Source: Eremophila alpestris peregrina (lineage: Eukaryota; Chordata; Aves; Passeriformes; Alaudidae). From it: a DNA stretch of 64,000 nt. This document shows positions 50,301-62,395 of this stretch, piece after piece; positions within the stretch are counted from its first letter, which is position 1; each line of letters opens with the position of its first letter. A program made the position numbers and the translations under genes. The notes beneath the pieces were generated by a model that saw only the letters and a list, made by a program, of their open reading frames with translations, searched no databases and was not told the DNA's origin. The stretch lies in the NCBI GenBank assembly GCA_009792885.1, contig WMCF01000035.1, positions 5,451,160 through 5,515,159 of the forward strand. Reading direction: 5' to 3'.

Positions 50301-52631
50301 GAGAGCTTGGGAAAATCACCAGGACTGGTCACACTGCACATTGAGGGGCACTGCAGTGTGAAGTGAGGGTTTCAGACCTACAGCCTCAGGATGCATCTGC
50401 AGTTGTGTTGGCATGGACAAAATGCACCATCAGTGATCTAATTATTTCCTGAAACAGTCATTAGCAGCACTGATTGGCAGTGTTATGATAATTATGGGTA
50501 CAATCCATGGAGTTGGGGACATGTGTTTGTTTCTTGGAACATCCCAAATATTTGTAGTATTCAGGTGTTGATCTCAGTAGCCATGGTGTGTGGAACAGAT
50601 CTGTGGGTTTGTCTGAGACTTCATCCAGCAATAGTGAATGTCTGAAAGTCCTCATTTGCTTCCACACTGGCTTTTGGTGGTTCTGGAAGCTTTTCATTTC
50701 TGACAGTCAGTTCAGGTGTGGTAGAGATCCCAGTACTGAAAAGCCACTTCCTTCTGATTTGAACTTTGATATGCCACGAAAACATGCCAAGATTTTCAGC
50801 ACTATCCAGATCTCATGTGTGCTCAGAGATGGGCCTGCCAGCCTTCTGATGCAGTGTGTGGCAGGGTGTGCTGCTGCCCTTGATGCTGAACTCCAGCAGC
50901 TCATCTGCACAAAGATGTGCAGGACTGATGTGCTCGGTGCCTTGCTTTGCTATCAAGCTGCCACCTCAAACACACTCTGCGTGCAGTGTGTGCACGAGTG
51001 GGAAGTTGGATAATAAAGATCAAGATGTTCGTGCTGTCTTTGAAGTCCTTGTCATCTGGTGGGAAGAGAATTAGCTAGCAGAAAGTATCATCTTGCTTGT
51101 TTGACATTGCTAAGGCAGTAGCATAAGAAAATACATAAATCTTCTGAATAACCATGAAGCATACTCAACTGGAGAAAATAGAGTAGCTGGCAAATGGAGA
51201 GATACAAGCTGCCAAAAGGGATGTGAAGCATTAATTCTACCATCTCAGGACGGATTTTTTTTTTTTAAATTATATTTATTTTTAGAGCCACCAGATGCCA
51301 CCCTTATTGCTTATGCAAACTAGATAGTCTGAAAATTGTTCTAGCTTGTTCTAGCTCACTCCAACCTCCAGTGCCCCACAGAGGCTGTTGCAGCAAAAAT
51401 GAGATCAGCTTCAAGGAAAGAAATTCTGACTCTCTCCTTCTCCTAGATGTGGGTGTGTGTCTTTCTTGTATGTGCCAGTGCCTATTCGAGGGGGCTGGCA
51501 TGGGATCTGCTGAAATAACCTCTGCATTTATGAAGCTTTTCCCTGTGCAAAAAATGGCTACTTCAGCCTAACCATGACTGAAGCCAAAGATTTCCACCTT
51601 CTCTGCATGGTTGATAACTTCTGATTGTGTGCTTTGCCCTGCCCCCAAGTTTTCCATGCTTTTGCTCAGATTTTAATTAGGTCCAAACCATCACACATTT
51701 TCCACTGCTTTTTAGAGCAGTCAGTCTAAATTTACTGTTGGCAACAACAAATTGAAAGCTGAAGCAATGTAAAAATAACTCTTAAAGAGGAAAAAAAAAT
51801 TTCCCAGATTCAAAATTGAACTACCTTGTAATTTGAATCTGAATGAGCACTTCTAAACCAGGCCTAGATATTTGGTTAGATGTTGGGGACTTTCCCCTAA
51901 GAAGTGACATCAGTAACCTTGGTTTAATATTGGTCTAATTGGAGAAGAGGCAGTGGTATGCTTATACCTCAATTTAAAGCAGATTAAGTAAAAGTTTCAA
52001 CTGATTTGTGAAATGAATAGATAAAATATGTCAATAAATACTGGATTATTAACTACATACCTGAAGTACCCTACTGTTTAATGAGTGGTACTACTTCAGC
52101 CTTGAGTTCCTCCAAGTTACATCTCAGCTCTGTAAAATGCAGTCTTACACATAGGTAGATATTAGGTGTTTTTTGGTAATTCTCAGTGTTTTTCCTGAAG
52201 GGACCTGTTGGCTGTTTGTGTGAGCAGGTTTTTGTCACACTTTCTCAGCATCCTGAATTTCCAGCATTTTTGTTTGTTAGTTGTCTTTTTCCCTTTCCTT
52301 CTCCTGCCTTGCTTTTTTTCGCCCTTACAACTTGCTAGCCCGTGTCATTTATATTTGGAGAAGTTTTGCTTTAGCACCTGATTGATTGATTGTTTTTTTT
52401 CTTCCTTTGTGTTTTTTTACTGGGGCTCTCATTCCATTTCTTTTCCTGGTATCCTTGGTCAGAAGTTGCACCAATAAAGCAATTGTTGCTCTGGGAAGAT
52501 TAACTTAGAACAGTAGGTACACTGTAAAGGAAATTATACTTGTGTTTGCTTAGGAATGGCTAAGGAAATGTATCTCAGTGTGAGCAGGCAGTTGTGTCCT
52601 GGCTGTCCCAGTTAAGCACTGAATTTGAACC
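47363..52631. other. Unassigned 5-kb tract
   Basis: AT-rich, with scattered frames under 100 codons and one of 141 codons at 50588-51013 (plus), a Cys-rich frame without a recognised domain. A 12-base T run lies at 51255-51266 and three GATT units near 52381. No interspersed repeat is recognised. Confidence 0.45.
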
Positions 52632-52661
52632 TGGTTCTTGACCTGTTTGTGTCAAGAACCA
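52632..52661. repeat. Perfect 11-bp stem hairpin, 8-base loop
   Basis: TGGTTCTTGAC (52632-52642) and GTCAAGAACCA (52651-52661) are exact reverse complements around CTGTTTGT. It is too short for a microRNA precursor. It could be a dimeric protein-binding site or chance. Confidence 0.85.
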
Positions 52662-53870
52662 CTGTTTGAATCCACTTTACCCATTCTTCAAAGCCTCACA
52701 TATTTAAGTATGTATGTACATATTGGTCTGACCTGGGCAACATTACATGAGAATAATTTAGAAAGCAACATGACTGGGAGTAACAAAGTCAATAATTAAC
52801 CATTCAGTGGAAGAAGAGGGAGCAAAATACTGTCAAGAGCATTTCTACCTCGACTTGTTTCCACAAACCTGAAATGGGATGCTGTTAGAAGAATTGATTA
52901 GTGGTAGGGTTCATCTCCTGTCAACTTCTAACAGTGATTACTGAAGCATTTTGAAACTAGCTAATCAGATTTATCAGCTGATTTTTTCCTTGGTCTTTTC
53001 CACCCTTCCAAGAGTAGCAGTTGTGCTTTCCAGAGGATATTACTAGGATTTTTGCTGCTGCTGCCAAAGATCTTCTGGCACGAAATCGCTGTCTGAGTCA
53101 GCTTTGTAACATGACAAATTCAGAGGCAGCTGCAGTAGTGATAAGTTTGCTGCCTAGTGGGCAGCTTCTGAGTAGACAATAAATCTCCTACTAGTTACAA
53201 AATGTCATTAAAAATGGCCTAACACAATAATGATTGTGAAATACTGTGCTTATTATTCTGGTGAGCAGGTTGAAAGATGTATCAGTGGTCTAAGTTAGAG
53301 CAGTTACTCAGTAGTTGTATATATCAGCTTTAAAAATTAGAAGCCATTGAAAGAGGATAATGTAGTTTTCCTGTTATCTTTTCTCAACTAATTGTTAATT
53401 GCTTACATTGCATTCTCGTATTTCAGTGCTCACATCTGTTGCTTGTATATATGTTTTTCTCCAAAGTGGTGGCACTAGAGCAGTGTATATGATGCATTTT
53501 CTAGTGGAGAGATTTTACAGTGGAATTAGGCTGCAATTGGAGGTACTCAGTGTTGCATTTCCAGAACTGGACTTCTGTGGTTGTTGTTCTGTAGTTCCAT
53601 TAGGACTATTAATGCTGCAGTCTGTGAGTTAAACTACCAGTTTAATTGGCTTTTTCTTTCCTGTACTGGTATCTTCAGTCGACCACAGCCTGCAGTCCTA
53701 CTTTTTACATCTAATTATGTTCCATTTCTGTGCCCCAGCCTACATTTAATTTGCACAGAAGTGGAAATGAAGTTGTCAGTGACATCTCGCAGTGACTCTC
53801 CTCCCCCTTACTTGAGCTATATCAGATGCCAGCACTGCTGATTTGTTGAACCTCAAGCTGTTTTGTTTAG
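52662..53870. other. Unassigned DNA
   Basis: AT-rich. Frames at 53399-53632 and 53581-53841 (plus) have no recognised domain. No repeat is recognised. Confidence 0.45.
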
Positions 53871-53911
53871 CAGTGCAAAGCTGACTGCTTTGCCACCATC
53901 GAACCGCTACG
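53871..53911 (+). other. Candidate 41-nt micro-exon with CpG cluster
   Basis: The acceptor AAGCTGTTTTGTTTAG ends at 53870 and the donor CTACG/GTGAGA starts at 53912. In one open frame the segment reads SAKLTALPPSNRY. Three CpG dinucleotides fall within its last 11 bases (ATCGAACCGCTACG), unusual in this CpG-poor DNA; CpGs often persist in constrained sequence. A second frame is also open, the length is not a multiple of three, and no neighbouring exon was found. Confidence 0.15.
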
Positions 53912-56900
53912 GTGAGACACCAAGTGCTTGTGATACTGCCCAGATTTCTCATGGGTAAAGGTAGGAGATGTTTCAATTTCAACTCTCTGCTGGCTTAATC
54001 TGAGGAATGAAACAAGGATGCAACTTCAGTATGTGCATTTTCGTGTTCTTTGCTAGCTAATGCTGGTAGAAAACCTAGGTTAGCATGGGTTTGATTCAGG
54101 AGTGTCAGAAAGCTTCGGAGTACCTCTGCTTTTCTATTTCAAGGCTGGTTTTGTTGTAAAATGAATGCTACAACTGTGCTTAGTCTGTATTATCTAAGTC
54201 ATTAATTGTGGAGTGGAGAGGACTGAAGTGTGAGAATGCATCTGAACGCTGCTCAGAGCAAGAAGCAAAGCTGCTACAGATGTTTCATTCTTCTCCTTTC
54301 CTAATGTGAAATAGGGGAAAATTGTGACTATCATAAAATGTGGCTACAGTGCAAATTTGTTGATGCTATTTTAACATCACCTTTATAATTTCTGACATTC
54401 AAGTAGAGGTGGCTTTGTTCTGTCATGCTGTTTTTGTTGTAACTTGAAGTGTGAAGGAAGATTGAGGTTTGTGAGCACTGAATTTACACTGCTAGAAGCC
54501 CACCCTGCAGACCTCGTGTTCTGAGAGTTTGTGCAGCACTGGAGGGGAAAACTGACCATTGGATTTATTTGTCCCTCAATTACACTGCTTTCTCAGGTAC
54601 ATAAAATTAGAGGCTTGGTAGGTTCTTCTACATTGCTTTGGTTGGTCTGTTTTTTTGTAAGCTCTAATTTAAAGGAATATATGATCACTTTCCTAAAAAT
54701 GTTTAAAGGTGGGAAGGCAGAGCATAAGACCTACAAAGTCTGTTTAGTCATTAATGAATAGAAAATTAACCTGAGTGTTTTTGAGAACTTTAAAATTCTG
54801 GTTAGCCTTAGTTCTCAGGGACGTGTTTTTTCTTCATGATTTTCAGTGGAGTTAAGTAATTACTAGAATGTTTTTAATCATAGCTTTCACCACTGTTTTG
54901 GTGGAGGATGTGCTGTACAGGCTGATTCAGTTACATAAAACCAGAAAGCCATAACTCACACCAGAGCAGGGGGATTCTGCTGAAAAAAGCAGGGTTATGT
55001 TCACTGCACAGCACTCTGCTTGCCTGCAGTAATGCTTCAGTCACTCAGATGATGAAGGATGAATGCTCCCATGTCCAGAAGTACCCAGAACCCCAAAAAG
55101 CTGGAATTGCTGGTGTGGTGCACCTCAGGGTGCCACAGTGTCAGCCCACAGGTGCCTGGCAGTGGAGGATGAGCTCTGTGGCTGATGGTACCCAGAACTC
55201 AGCCACAGTCAGTGCTGGTTCTGCCTTGATGAGTGCATGCAATGCTCTAGGCTCTGTGTATGCTACAAGGAGGCAGTTACTAGAAAAGCATTAGATAGTG
55301 GGGTCTGAGATTTCTTTTTTATAAGTTACTGCATAAATGCAGATTCTCAGGCTTGAGTGCTTTGTGTGCTTCTGGTGCTCAGAAGGAGTTGGAAGAACTT
55401 TAAAGGCAGTAGAGAAGAGGGACAATAACTTATTTACTAGCTTGCTGTCACTGTTAAAAGAATGAATTATATGTACTCTCTTGATGGTTGTGGAAGGATA
55501 CAACTTCTGTAGAGATTATTGAATGTGGAAAATAAATAGGTTAGAGTTGCTTTTGGTGGGTAGCTTTGGTTTTAATTAAGTTTCTGATGTTTCATAATCT
55601 TCTTGGTAGCATTATATAAAAGAGCTGTGTGCATGTTTTCTTTACCTGCCATTGAGCCATGCTCTAAACCACCTCCACCACAGGAAGAAAATAAATATTA
55701 ACTTGTAATTGAGCACTAAAATTAATGAATTAAACACACCGAAATGGGAAATGCAGATTTTAACGAATAATTACACCTCCTGAAACTCGATAATGAAGCA
55801 CTTAGTTGCTAACATGTAAGACCCCATGATACTTTGCTCAGGGTGAGTATGGTGGCAGGTTATAAAATCAGTGCTGTAGGGCACATTGAATGTAGGAGCA
55901 TTTATGTGCTTCCAAATGCAACTTCACAGTGTTGTGGCTTGTGGAGACTGAGGTGAAAAACAGGAGCCCCAGCAGAATATTGCTTGTAGTGCAAATGGCC
56001 CCAAGAGAAATTTCAGAGTGCGTTATTCTGTTTTCATGAAATCCTCTTTCCTTATAGTCCCAAACTCTTGTGTCTTCTCTTCCCTTTGCTCCTTGCTTTA
56101 CCATTAGCAAGGATATGTATCCTGGTTTATGTACTAAGCCTGTGTGTTCTGTAATAAGAACCAGCCAGCCAAGAAGTTCCAGTTTTTAAACTTTTGTACC
56201 AACATAACAGTCTCAGTTGCAGGGAATTCGGCAGAAAAACCTGTTTCACTTATTAGGCAGTGACTTAGATTTGTATCACAGCTGTTGGACTCATAATTTT
56301 GTGTTAAATTGAAGATCAGAGGGGATGCAACTAAATGTGATTTGAATGTGAATTAAAGACTGAATTAAAAGAAATACCATGAGGAAATGAGATTTAAAAT
56401 ATAAAGCATAATTTAGAATATATGGGTTTCTTTATGAAAGGAAATGTGGAGAGTAATGTTAATGTTTTCATAGTCTGACTTTGCATGTGCACACAACAAG
56501 GATATCAGAATTATAAATGAAGTAATGAATAAATTTTAGATTCCTTGCCTTGGAAATATGCAGAAGCTTAGAGTTTAAATAGATTTCTTATTTCCCTTGT
56601 TTCTAGTCAATGTATTGTTTGACCTATTTCAATTCCTTGGAGAAAGAGCATCGCTGCCAGTCAAACAACCTACTCATATCTTCTTGATAATTAGTATTTT
56701 TACATTAAAACGTTAAATGTTCCCCCATACAACTAGAAGAATTCTTTTATTCCATTAGGTATCTCCCTCTAAGCCTACAGTACCTTGACAGTGACTACAA
56801 GAAGTGATTTATTAAATGTTGAAAACACAGTGCTGGGTAGTTCCTGTACAACTTTAAGGAAATGGTAAATGACCCAGAAAAACTATAAACCTTAGAACAT

Positions 56901-58859
56901 AGATCAGGCCCAGGCAGCCCAGCACTGTTACTGTCTTCCCTTTGCCACTGCTGGCTATAAAATGTATAAAATCACACAGTACTCAGTTTCCAGAAGACCT
57001 TTCCAATACCATGGTATGGTAAAGATGTGCAAATACAGATTATACAGATCTGTGGTTTACAAGGAGCTGCTGCTCAGCAAGGACACTTGCCAGCTGCCAT
57101 TAGTGATGAAACTTCCTCTGTAAACTCTAGCATTTCTTTATTCAACAGGAGCTGGGTGAGCTCAAGTCCCTGTATGTTTAAACAGAAATATTTGCCTTCA
57201 AGATCTAAGGTTTCAGTCATTCCCTTGCTCTCCTCTGGTCCTTGCATCAAAACTCCCACCCCCACATGATGTTTCACAGGCGGAGGGGGAAAGAAGAGAG
57301 CTGTGATCTAAGAAGGAAAAAGATTTGGAATTTGTTAATTGGATTTTTTACTACATGTAACAATAATTGTAACTCCACTTTATACTCATGTTATAGCAGT
57401 ACTGAATTATTTAGGTCGTTTAGTTCTTTGTATTTTCTTCTTCTTGATTTGATTTGCTAGATTTCATGTGAGGTGGTTTTTATTTCAGAGTGCTGGTGAT
57501 TGCAAATACCACAGATGTGTGCTACATCTGCTTTCTTCAAGCATCTTTTAACTTACACAGAATTTTCTGGTTTGGGATGTCACTCCTCAGTTATGCTTGA
57601 ACCTCTTGAAGTCTCTATTTTAGTTTAATTTTTAAGTTAATTTACTATTTTGCTTTTATGCTCCAAAGTCACTTAATTTAACAGTATTTCAGTTTCTCCA
57701 TCTCTTGGAGGGTATTTCCTAGAGCTACCATCACATCCCCATGAGGGTGCCCTTTTTTGGGGCAGTGGTGCCATCCAGTCTCAAGGGCTTTTGGGGTCTC
57801 CAGGGATGTCAGTGTGCTGGGGTGGGTGCAGGGGTCAAAGGACAGATAAACCCGGTGTGGGCAATGGATCCACTTCCAGCACTATCTCTAATTTGCTGCT
57901 TTTTCACTGATTTCCTCTACTAGCTTCTTTTAGATCAATTAATAAGTCCTACTGAAGGATGACTGGATACATTTGATTGACAAAAGCGCTCTGCACTGAG
58001 AGAGCCCATCAGAACTGTCATAACTCAATTGCAGAGTAATTCTTCACTTTGAACGCTGAAACCTTTTAGAGTCTTAGTCACTCGTGTTTCTTTGGCTCCC
58101 AGACACAGAACTTTTGGCCCTTTGTGTCTCACAGGGCTCTCTCCCGAGTCATTTCCCATTTGTTCAGAAAAGCTCCAACGAGTCCCTTATCCGTACCACA
58201 ACTTTGCTTTATATCATGATGTAATCAAAGCTTTTAAACTGTTACTGGATTAAATAGAATTTTATCTGGCACAAAACTGGCTAAGGGGTAGCTTCTTGTA
58301 TAATCGGCATCCAGAACTCTAGTGCTCTTTTATACAAAACTGCCTCTCTAAATGTAAAAAAATACTTTTCCTATTCCTTATTAAGCTTTTGGTTTTAATA
58401 GTGTATAAATACGTTCAAGTAAGTTCAGAACAAAAAGCCTGTTATTATTTTTTAAACCTGGAGTGCTTGGTTTTTTGGGTTTTTTTTAAAATTCTCATTA
58501 TTTCTTACTAGAATTTTTAAATTTAATTGTTCCAGCAGGTCCATAGGTAATGCCAGCCATTCAGGTAGCACTGACAAAGCAAGATCTCTGCTTTGCATTA
58601 AAAAGGGCTATGTCTAGAATGTTTTCTTTGAAAACATCAACAACTTAAGAAAGAGCTACTATCAGCTAAGGCTAAATCAAAATAAGCACTAAATATTTAT
58701 GTTTTCCTTTACTTCTACCTTAATGAGTGTCTTCCTAGGACTTGGCATCATCTTCCCCTGCCCACCTCTTGTTTGCCAGGGGCCCGAAAGGGACTCTCAC
58801 ATCTGGGAAGGAAGGAAGGAGTTTTTTCCAGTGGGAGGCAATCAGGGTGGCCAGAGGCT
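53912..58859. other. Unassigned 5-kb tract
   Basis: AT-rich with GC-richer patches at about 55010-55270 and 57720-57870. Frames up to 81 codons (55049-55294) have no domain. No repeat is recognised until the LTR fragment. Confidence 0.45.
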
Positions 58860-59040
58860 CTGACCTCCTTGTTTGTCATTGTCCCGGGCTCGGTTAACAT
58901 TTCATGTGTAAATCACCCCTTTTTTGTACATTTTGTTATCGGTGTTGCTGCTGTTACTGTTCCCTTTCTTTTCTCCTTGCTGTTCCCAGTAAATCGCTCT
59001 TATCTCCACCTGTGCTCTTTGCCTTTTGTGTTTGTAACTG
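58860..59040 (+). mobile_element. Decayed ERVL-type LTR fragment
   Basis: The run at 58930-59030 resembles the distal part of bird ERVL-type LTRs. It has GTTATCGGTGTTGCTGCTG, a pyrimidine tract leading to CCTTGCTGTTCCCAGTAAAT, then CGCTCTTATCTCCACCTGTG, and a T-rich CTTTGCCTTTTG. In those LTRs the order is a trinucleotide-rich ATTATT region, TTGCTGTTTTCAATAAACTG, then TCTTATCTCCACCCACGAG. The polyadenylation signal here is degraded to AGTAAA. The characteristic GC-rich end that closes such LTRs is missing, so the copy is truncated at its 3' side. No internal viral genes are nearby, consistent with a solo or fragmentary LTR. Confidence 0.6.
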
Positions 59041-60182
59041 GACAGGGAATAGCAGAACTGGGAATTACCCTTCCTAAACCATGGCCCTTCCAAAAGCACA
59101 GCAATACAAATTTCAGGTTCTGTATTTTTAAGGTTCAGTGAGTGACTAAACAAAATCACATGTAAACTACTCAGTGTGTAAGTTGAATTTTTTGTGCCAA
59201 GACCCTTTCTAGTTGGGGCTACCCCAGATAATTCTGAGATATCAGGAGAGAAGCCCAAGATGACCCTATAGGAACTTCAGAGAGCCCTGCTTTTACTGAA
59301 TCATTGTAAAGATTTTGCCATTGACTTCACCGAACACGAAATTTAACTCCCTATATGCTGTTGACTGACTTTATGCACTGCCTTCTTTATAGAATGCAGC
59401 AGTGATACAAGAATATATTGTGTAGAAAAAAAAAAAAAAGTCGGCGTTTCTTGAGAAGGTATTTTTTTGATAATTAGAGTTGTATTTTCAGAGGAAATTC
59501 AGTTGCTTGTATCTGGCTTATTTTTTGCAGTGCATTTAGAAATGGGATCAGGGATTAAAAATAAGCATCTTTTTTGGTGCCTCGGTAAGTAATGGTTTTC
59601 TGGGAAATGATCAGTTATAAATGGATAAAAAGATAAAGGAAAAACCAGTTGGCATGTTGATGCTGAATCTGTAAAGCTGGTAATACCCAGTGGTAGTCAA
59701 AATATGCAGTGTTTCAATAAGTGTTTTAGTGTGAGCTCTGGAGTTAAAATGCACCGTGTGTTGATATTCCTTGGTGAACATGCACCAAGCATTTGCCTAA
59801 CCCCTGTTAATGATGTAGCTGCAGAGTTGGAGTGTCTGTCTGCTGATCACTAAGGTTGTACAAGGCCTTCCCATCTCTTGTTCTCCTGGGTGAGTTTTCT
59901 CCCTGCAGCAGCTAACGGTGTCTGCCTGGAGAGAATGTGTTCAGTGAGAGGGCCACGGGCTGTGGGTGTCATTTAAAGCCAGCACAGGAACCTGCTTTGT
60001 TGGAGATGTGACCAGTGAAAGCTGTTCCTGAAGCCGGAGTGCTGCAGGACAGATGTGATGGATGGGGATGGCTGCTGCTGCTGCAGTCTGTGCAGTAACA
60101 GCTGCCCTGAATGCTGCTGTTTCCCAGGATATTTAAAATCTTGCATTCTTTCTTTTTCTGCCTTTTTCCCTGCCGGTTACAG
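59041..60182. other. Unassigned DNA upstream of a candidate exon
   Basis: Contains a 14-base A run (59426-59439) without a recognisable retroposed body before it. A GC-richer patch with CTG triplets lies at 59860-60120. No gene is recognised. Confidence 0.45.
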
Positions 60183-60276
60183 GTTTGTCAATATCAGGGC
60201 ATGGTACTGGAAACTCTGGAAGTGGTAGCCTTGAAAGGAGCAGATAGCATTTTAGAAACCATTGCATGTCTTGAAG
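60183..60276 (+). other. Candidate 94-nt exon with strong acceptor
   Basis: The acceptor is the strongest-looking in the window: an almost pure pyrimidine tract at 60146-60172, followed by GGTTACAG ending at 60182. The donor GAAG/GTAGCT begins at 60277. Read from its first base, the segment encodes VCQYQGMVLETLEVVALKGA followed by DSILETIACLE, open throughout and with an amphipathic, protein-like pattern. The other two frames contain stops. I do not recognise the family, and no flanking exon of the same putative gene was found. Confidence 0.25.
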
Positions 60277-62322
60277 GTAGCTCAAAAATGAGCTATAATG
60301 AGCCATCCTGTGCTGGTGTAAATATAATGACAAATATTAATGAGACAAGAACACAACTTCACTAACACTTTTTTAGACTGTTTCAGACTGAAACAAAATA
60401 AAATAATATCTGTTAACTTCCTACTGTTTTTTTCAACAGTCCCAAATATTGAATTTTTTGTAGAAACCAACTCTGTGTTTGTAAATAAGAGATCTTGAAG
60501 CCTTCCTTTGAAATGTGAACAGAATTCTGGTTCGTTTGATTAAACAGTGGTTACTGAGTGGTTGGCAAGGATATATCCATTTTTGGAGTATGGGAATCAT
60601 GCATAAACCTTTGCTGCTATAGTAAGGCAAGAAAAGAGTGCCTAGAATTTTTTATTCCAACTTAGTTGGAAAGATTTCAGCAGAAATCAATATCCCCTGC
60701 TGCTTTTGCATGAAGCACCTGGACCCATGGCAATTAAAAGAAATGAAAAAAAATACCTTAAGGAATATGCACTGAATTCAGGGACATCTGAAGGGTTAAC
60801 AGAAATTCCCCTTTGTTACTGATAAACATTTGGGACTGTTACCACATTCAAAGACTAAATTTAAGGAGCTGTATTACTCAATTTTTTTGAATGCCTAGGT
60901 TTTATTTATTCTTTTAAAAAATCAGAAAAAAGGTCAAACGTCACAATACAGTGGTGTTCATTTACCAGGCTTCTGAAGAGATAAAGGACAACTCCAGCAT
61001 AGAAATGTCAATTCAGTGTTTGGTTAGGAGTAAAATAAAACAAGAGACAATAGGATTTATTATTTATTAAACAAATAATCGGGGAAACTGTGTAGTCTCT
61101 ACAGTGATTCCTGTTGTTCTGTACTTTCTGCAGTTGTGTTTAGAACCAGTTTTTATGATTTGTTTTCATCAATACTTAATGAAGCTGTAGCAGAGTTTGT
61201 GAATGCAACATAAAATAGCAGCAGGACTGTAACTTTTCTGAAGCTCCTGTGTGGGATATGTGAGTTATCTGCAGCAGGAAGTACCCAGCAGCTCCAGGGA
61301 CACCTGGGACCTCAGTGAGTGACACAGCTTGGGAATGTTGGTCCTTTGAGCTCATCCCAGGGATCTGTGCACAGCCCAGCTGCACCAAGTGTCCAAGTGC
61401 ATCAACCTGCATCAACAAATATTCCAAACCAGAAAAGATTTTAATTGAAAAGCGATTTCTAATGAAATTATTTATTTAAAAACAAAAGTTCCCAATTGTT
61501 GAGTACTTTTCAACATTAGGAGTGCAGTGCAAGGCTGCCAGAGGAGCTGCCAGCATCATTGCTACCTACACCTGTTGTACTTAATTTGAAAGGTGAGCAA
61601 CAAAACACAAAAGAAAAGCTTGAGATTGTGTTCAAGTGGAGAAAATGGAGTATTGCAACTTATGCCCATTTATAAATAAAACACAAGGGTTGTTTAATAT
61701 TAAACAGAGGAGTAATTAAAATAAAGCAGAGCAAAACTTCTAAAGAATATATTTAATCTAAAACTTTGAAATGCTGACCGTGACAAGGTGCTGTTGGTTC
61801 AGTGATGGTGGAAGGGGAGTGTCCTGCTCTTCAAAAGCCGTGCTCTGAGAATTCAGTGCATCACTGCCTCAGCCAGGTTTGTGATGGAGCCCATCTCCCT
61901 GCTTTGCTCCTGTCCTTTGGGAACACCTCAGGTTCCTTTGCTCTGTGTATTACAGCTGCCTTCAGAAAGGTGCTTGCACAGACTGTTTCTTCAGGGCAGG
62001 CTGACAAATAAGTGTTCTGTCCCCTAAAGCTGCATCAAACTGAGTTTCTGCTCATCAAACAGTTTTACATATTGTTCATTATCATGAGTACTTTTAAATA
62101 ACTCTACCTCCAGTTCTCCATATTTAAAAGGGGTTAAAATATAACAGGTTACTCAGGTTTGTAGTTATTTTTTGCCTAATCAAGTTTTAAATAGTCCTTT
62201 TAGTGCTCCTGGGTAAAACCAACCTTAAAAAGTAACTGAGCTGCCTCTTTCCTGTGAGGCTTTTTTTTTTTTTTACATTACTGATCTTTCTTGAAATGTC
62301 AACAGTGAGATACTAGTCACTG
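60277..62322. other. Unassigned AT-rich DNA
   Basis: No gene or interspersed repeat recognised. Frames at 61176-61427 (minus) and 61802-62011 (plus) have no domain. A 14-base T run lies at 62261-62274. Confidence 0.45.
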
Positions 62323-62395
62323 TTTGCATCTGTAAACATCCTGAATTGTCTCCGAAAGTCAACTTGATACATTCCAGTTCAGGGTTTGCTTGCAA
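62323..62395 (+). ncRNA. Hairpin with miR-30-like 5' arm (doubtful)
   Basis: The 5' arm starts TGTAAACATCCT (62331-62342), identical to the first 12 bases of the miR-30 family. It continues GAATTG, whereas miR-30 has CGACTGG or similar. The 3' arm CAGTTCAGGGT (62375-62385) pairs with ATCCTGAATTG with two G-T wobbles. An outer TTGCA/TGCAA pairing closes the hairpin around an asymmetric internal loop. The terminal loop is about 25 bases. The known miR-30 star strand (CTTTCAGTCGGATGTTTGC type) is absent. It is either a degenerate microRNA-like hairpin or a coincidence. Confidence 0.12.

Noticed and set aside
50588..51013. 141-codon plus-strand frame
   Set aside because: Cys-rich but with no recognisable domain, no clear acceptor or donor, and overlapped by minus-strand frames.
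58773..59141. 122-codon plus-strand frame and a 118-codon minus-strand frame at 58902-59258
   Set aside because: Both run through the LTR-like fragment, whose T-rich and pyrimidine-rich sequence keeps them open.
59426..59439. 14-base A run as the tail of a processed pseudogene or SINE
   Set aside because: No gene-like or SINE-like body precedes it and no flanking target-site duplication is visible.
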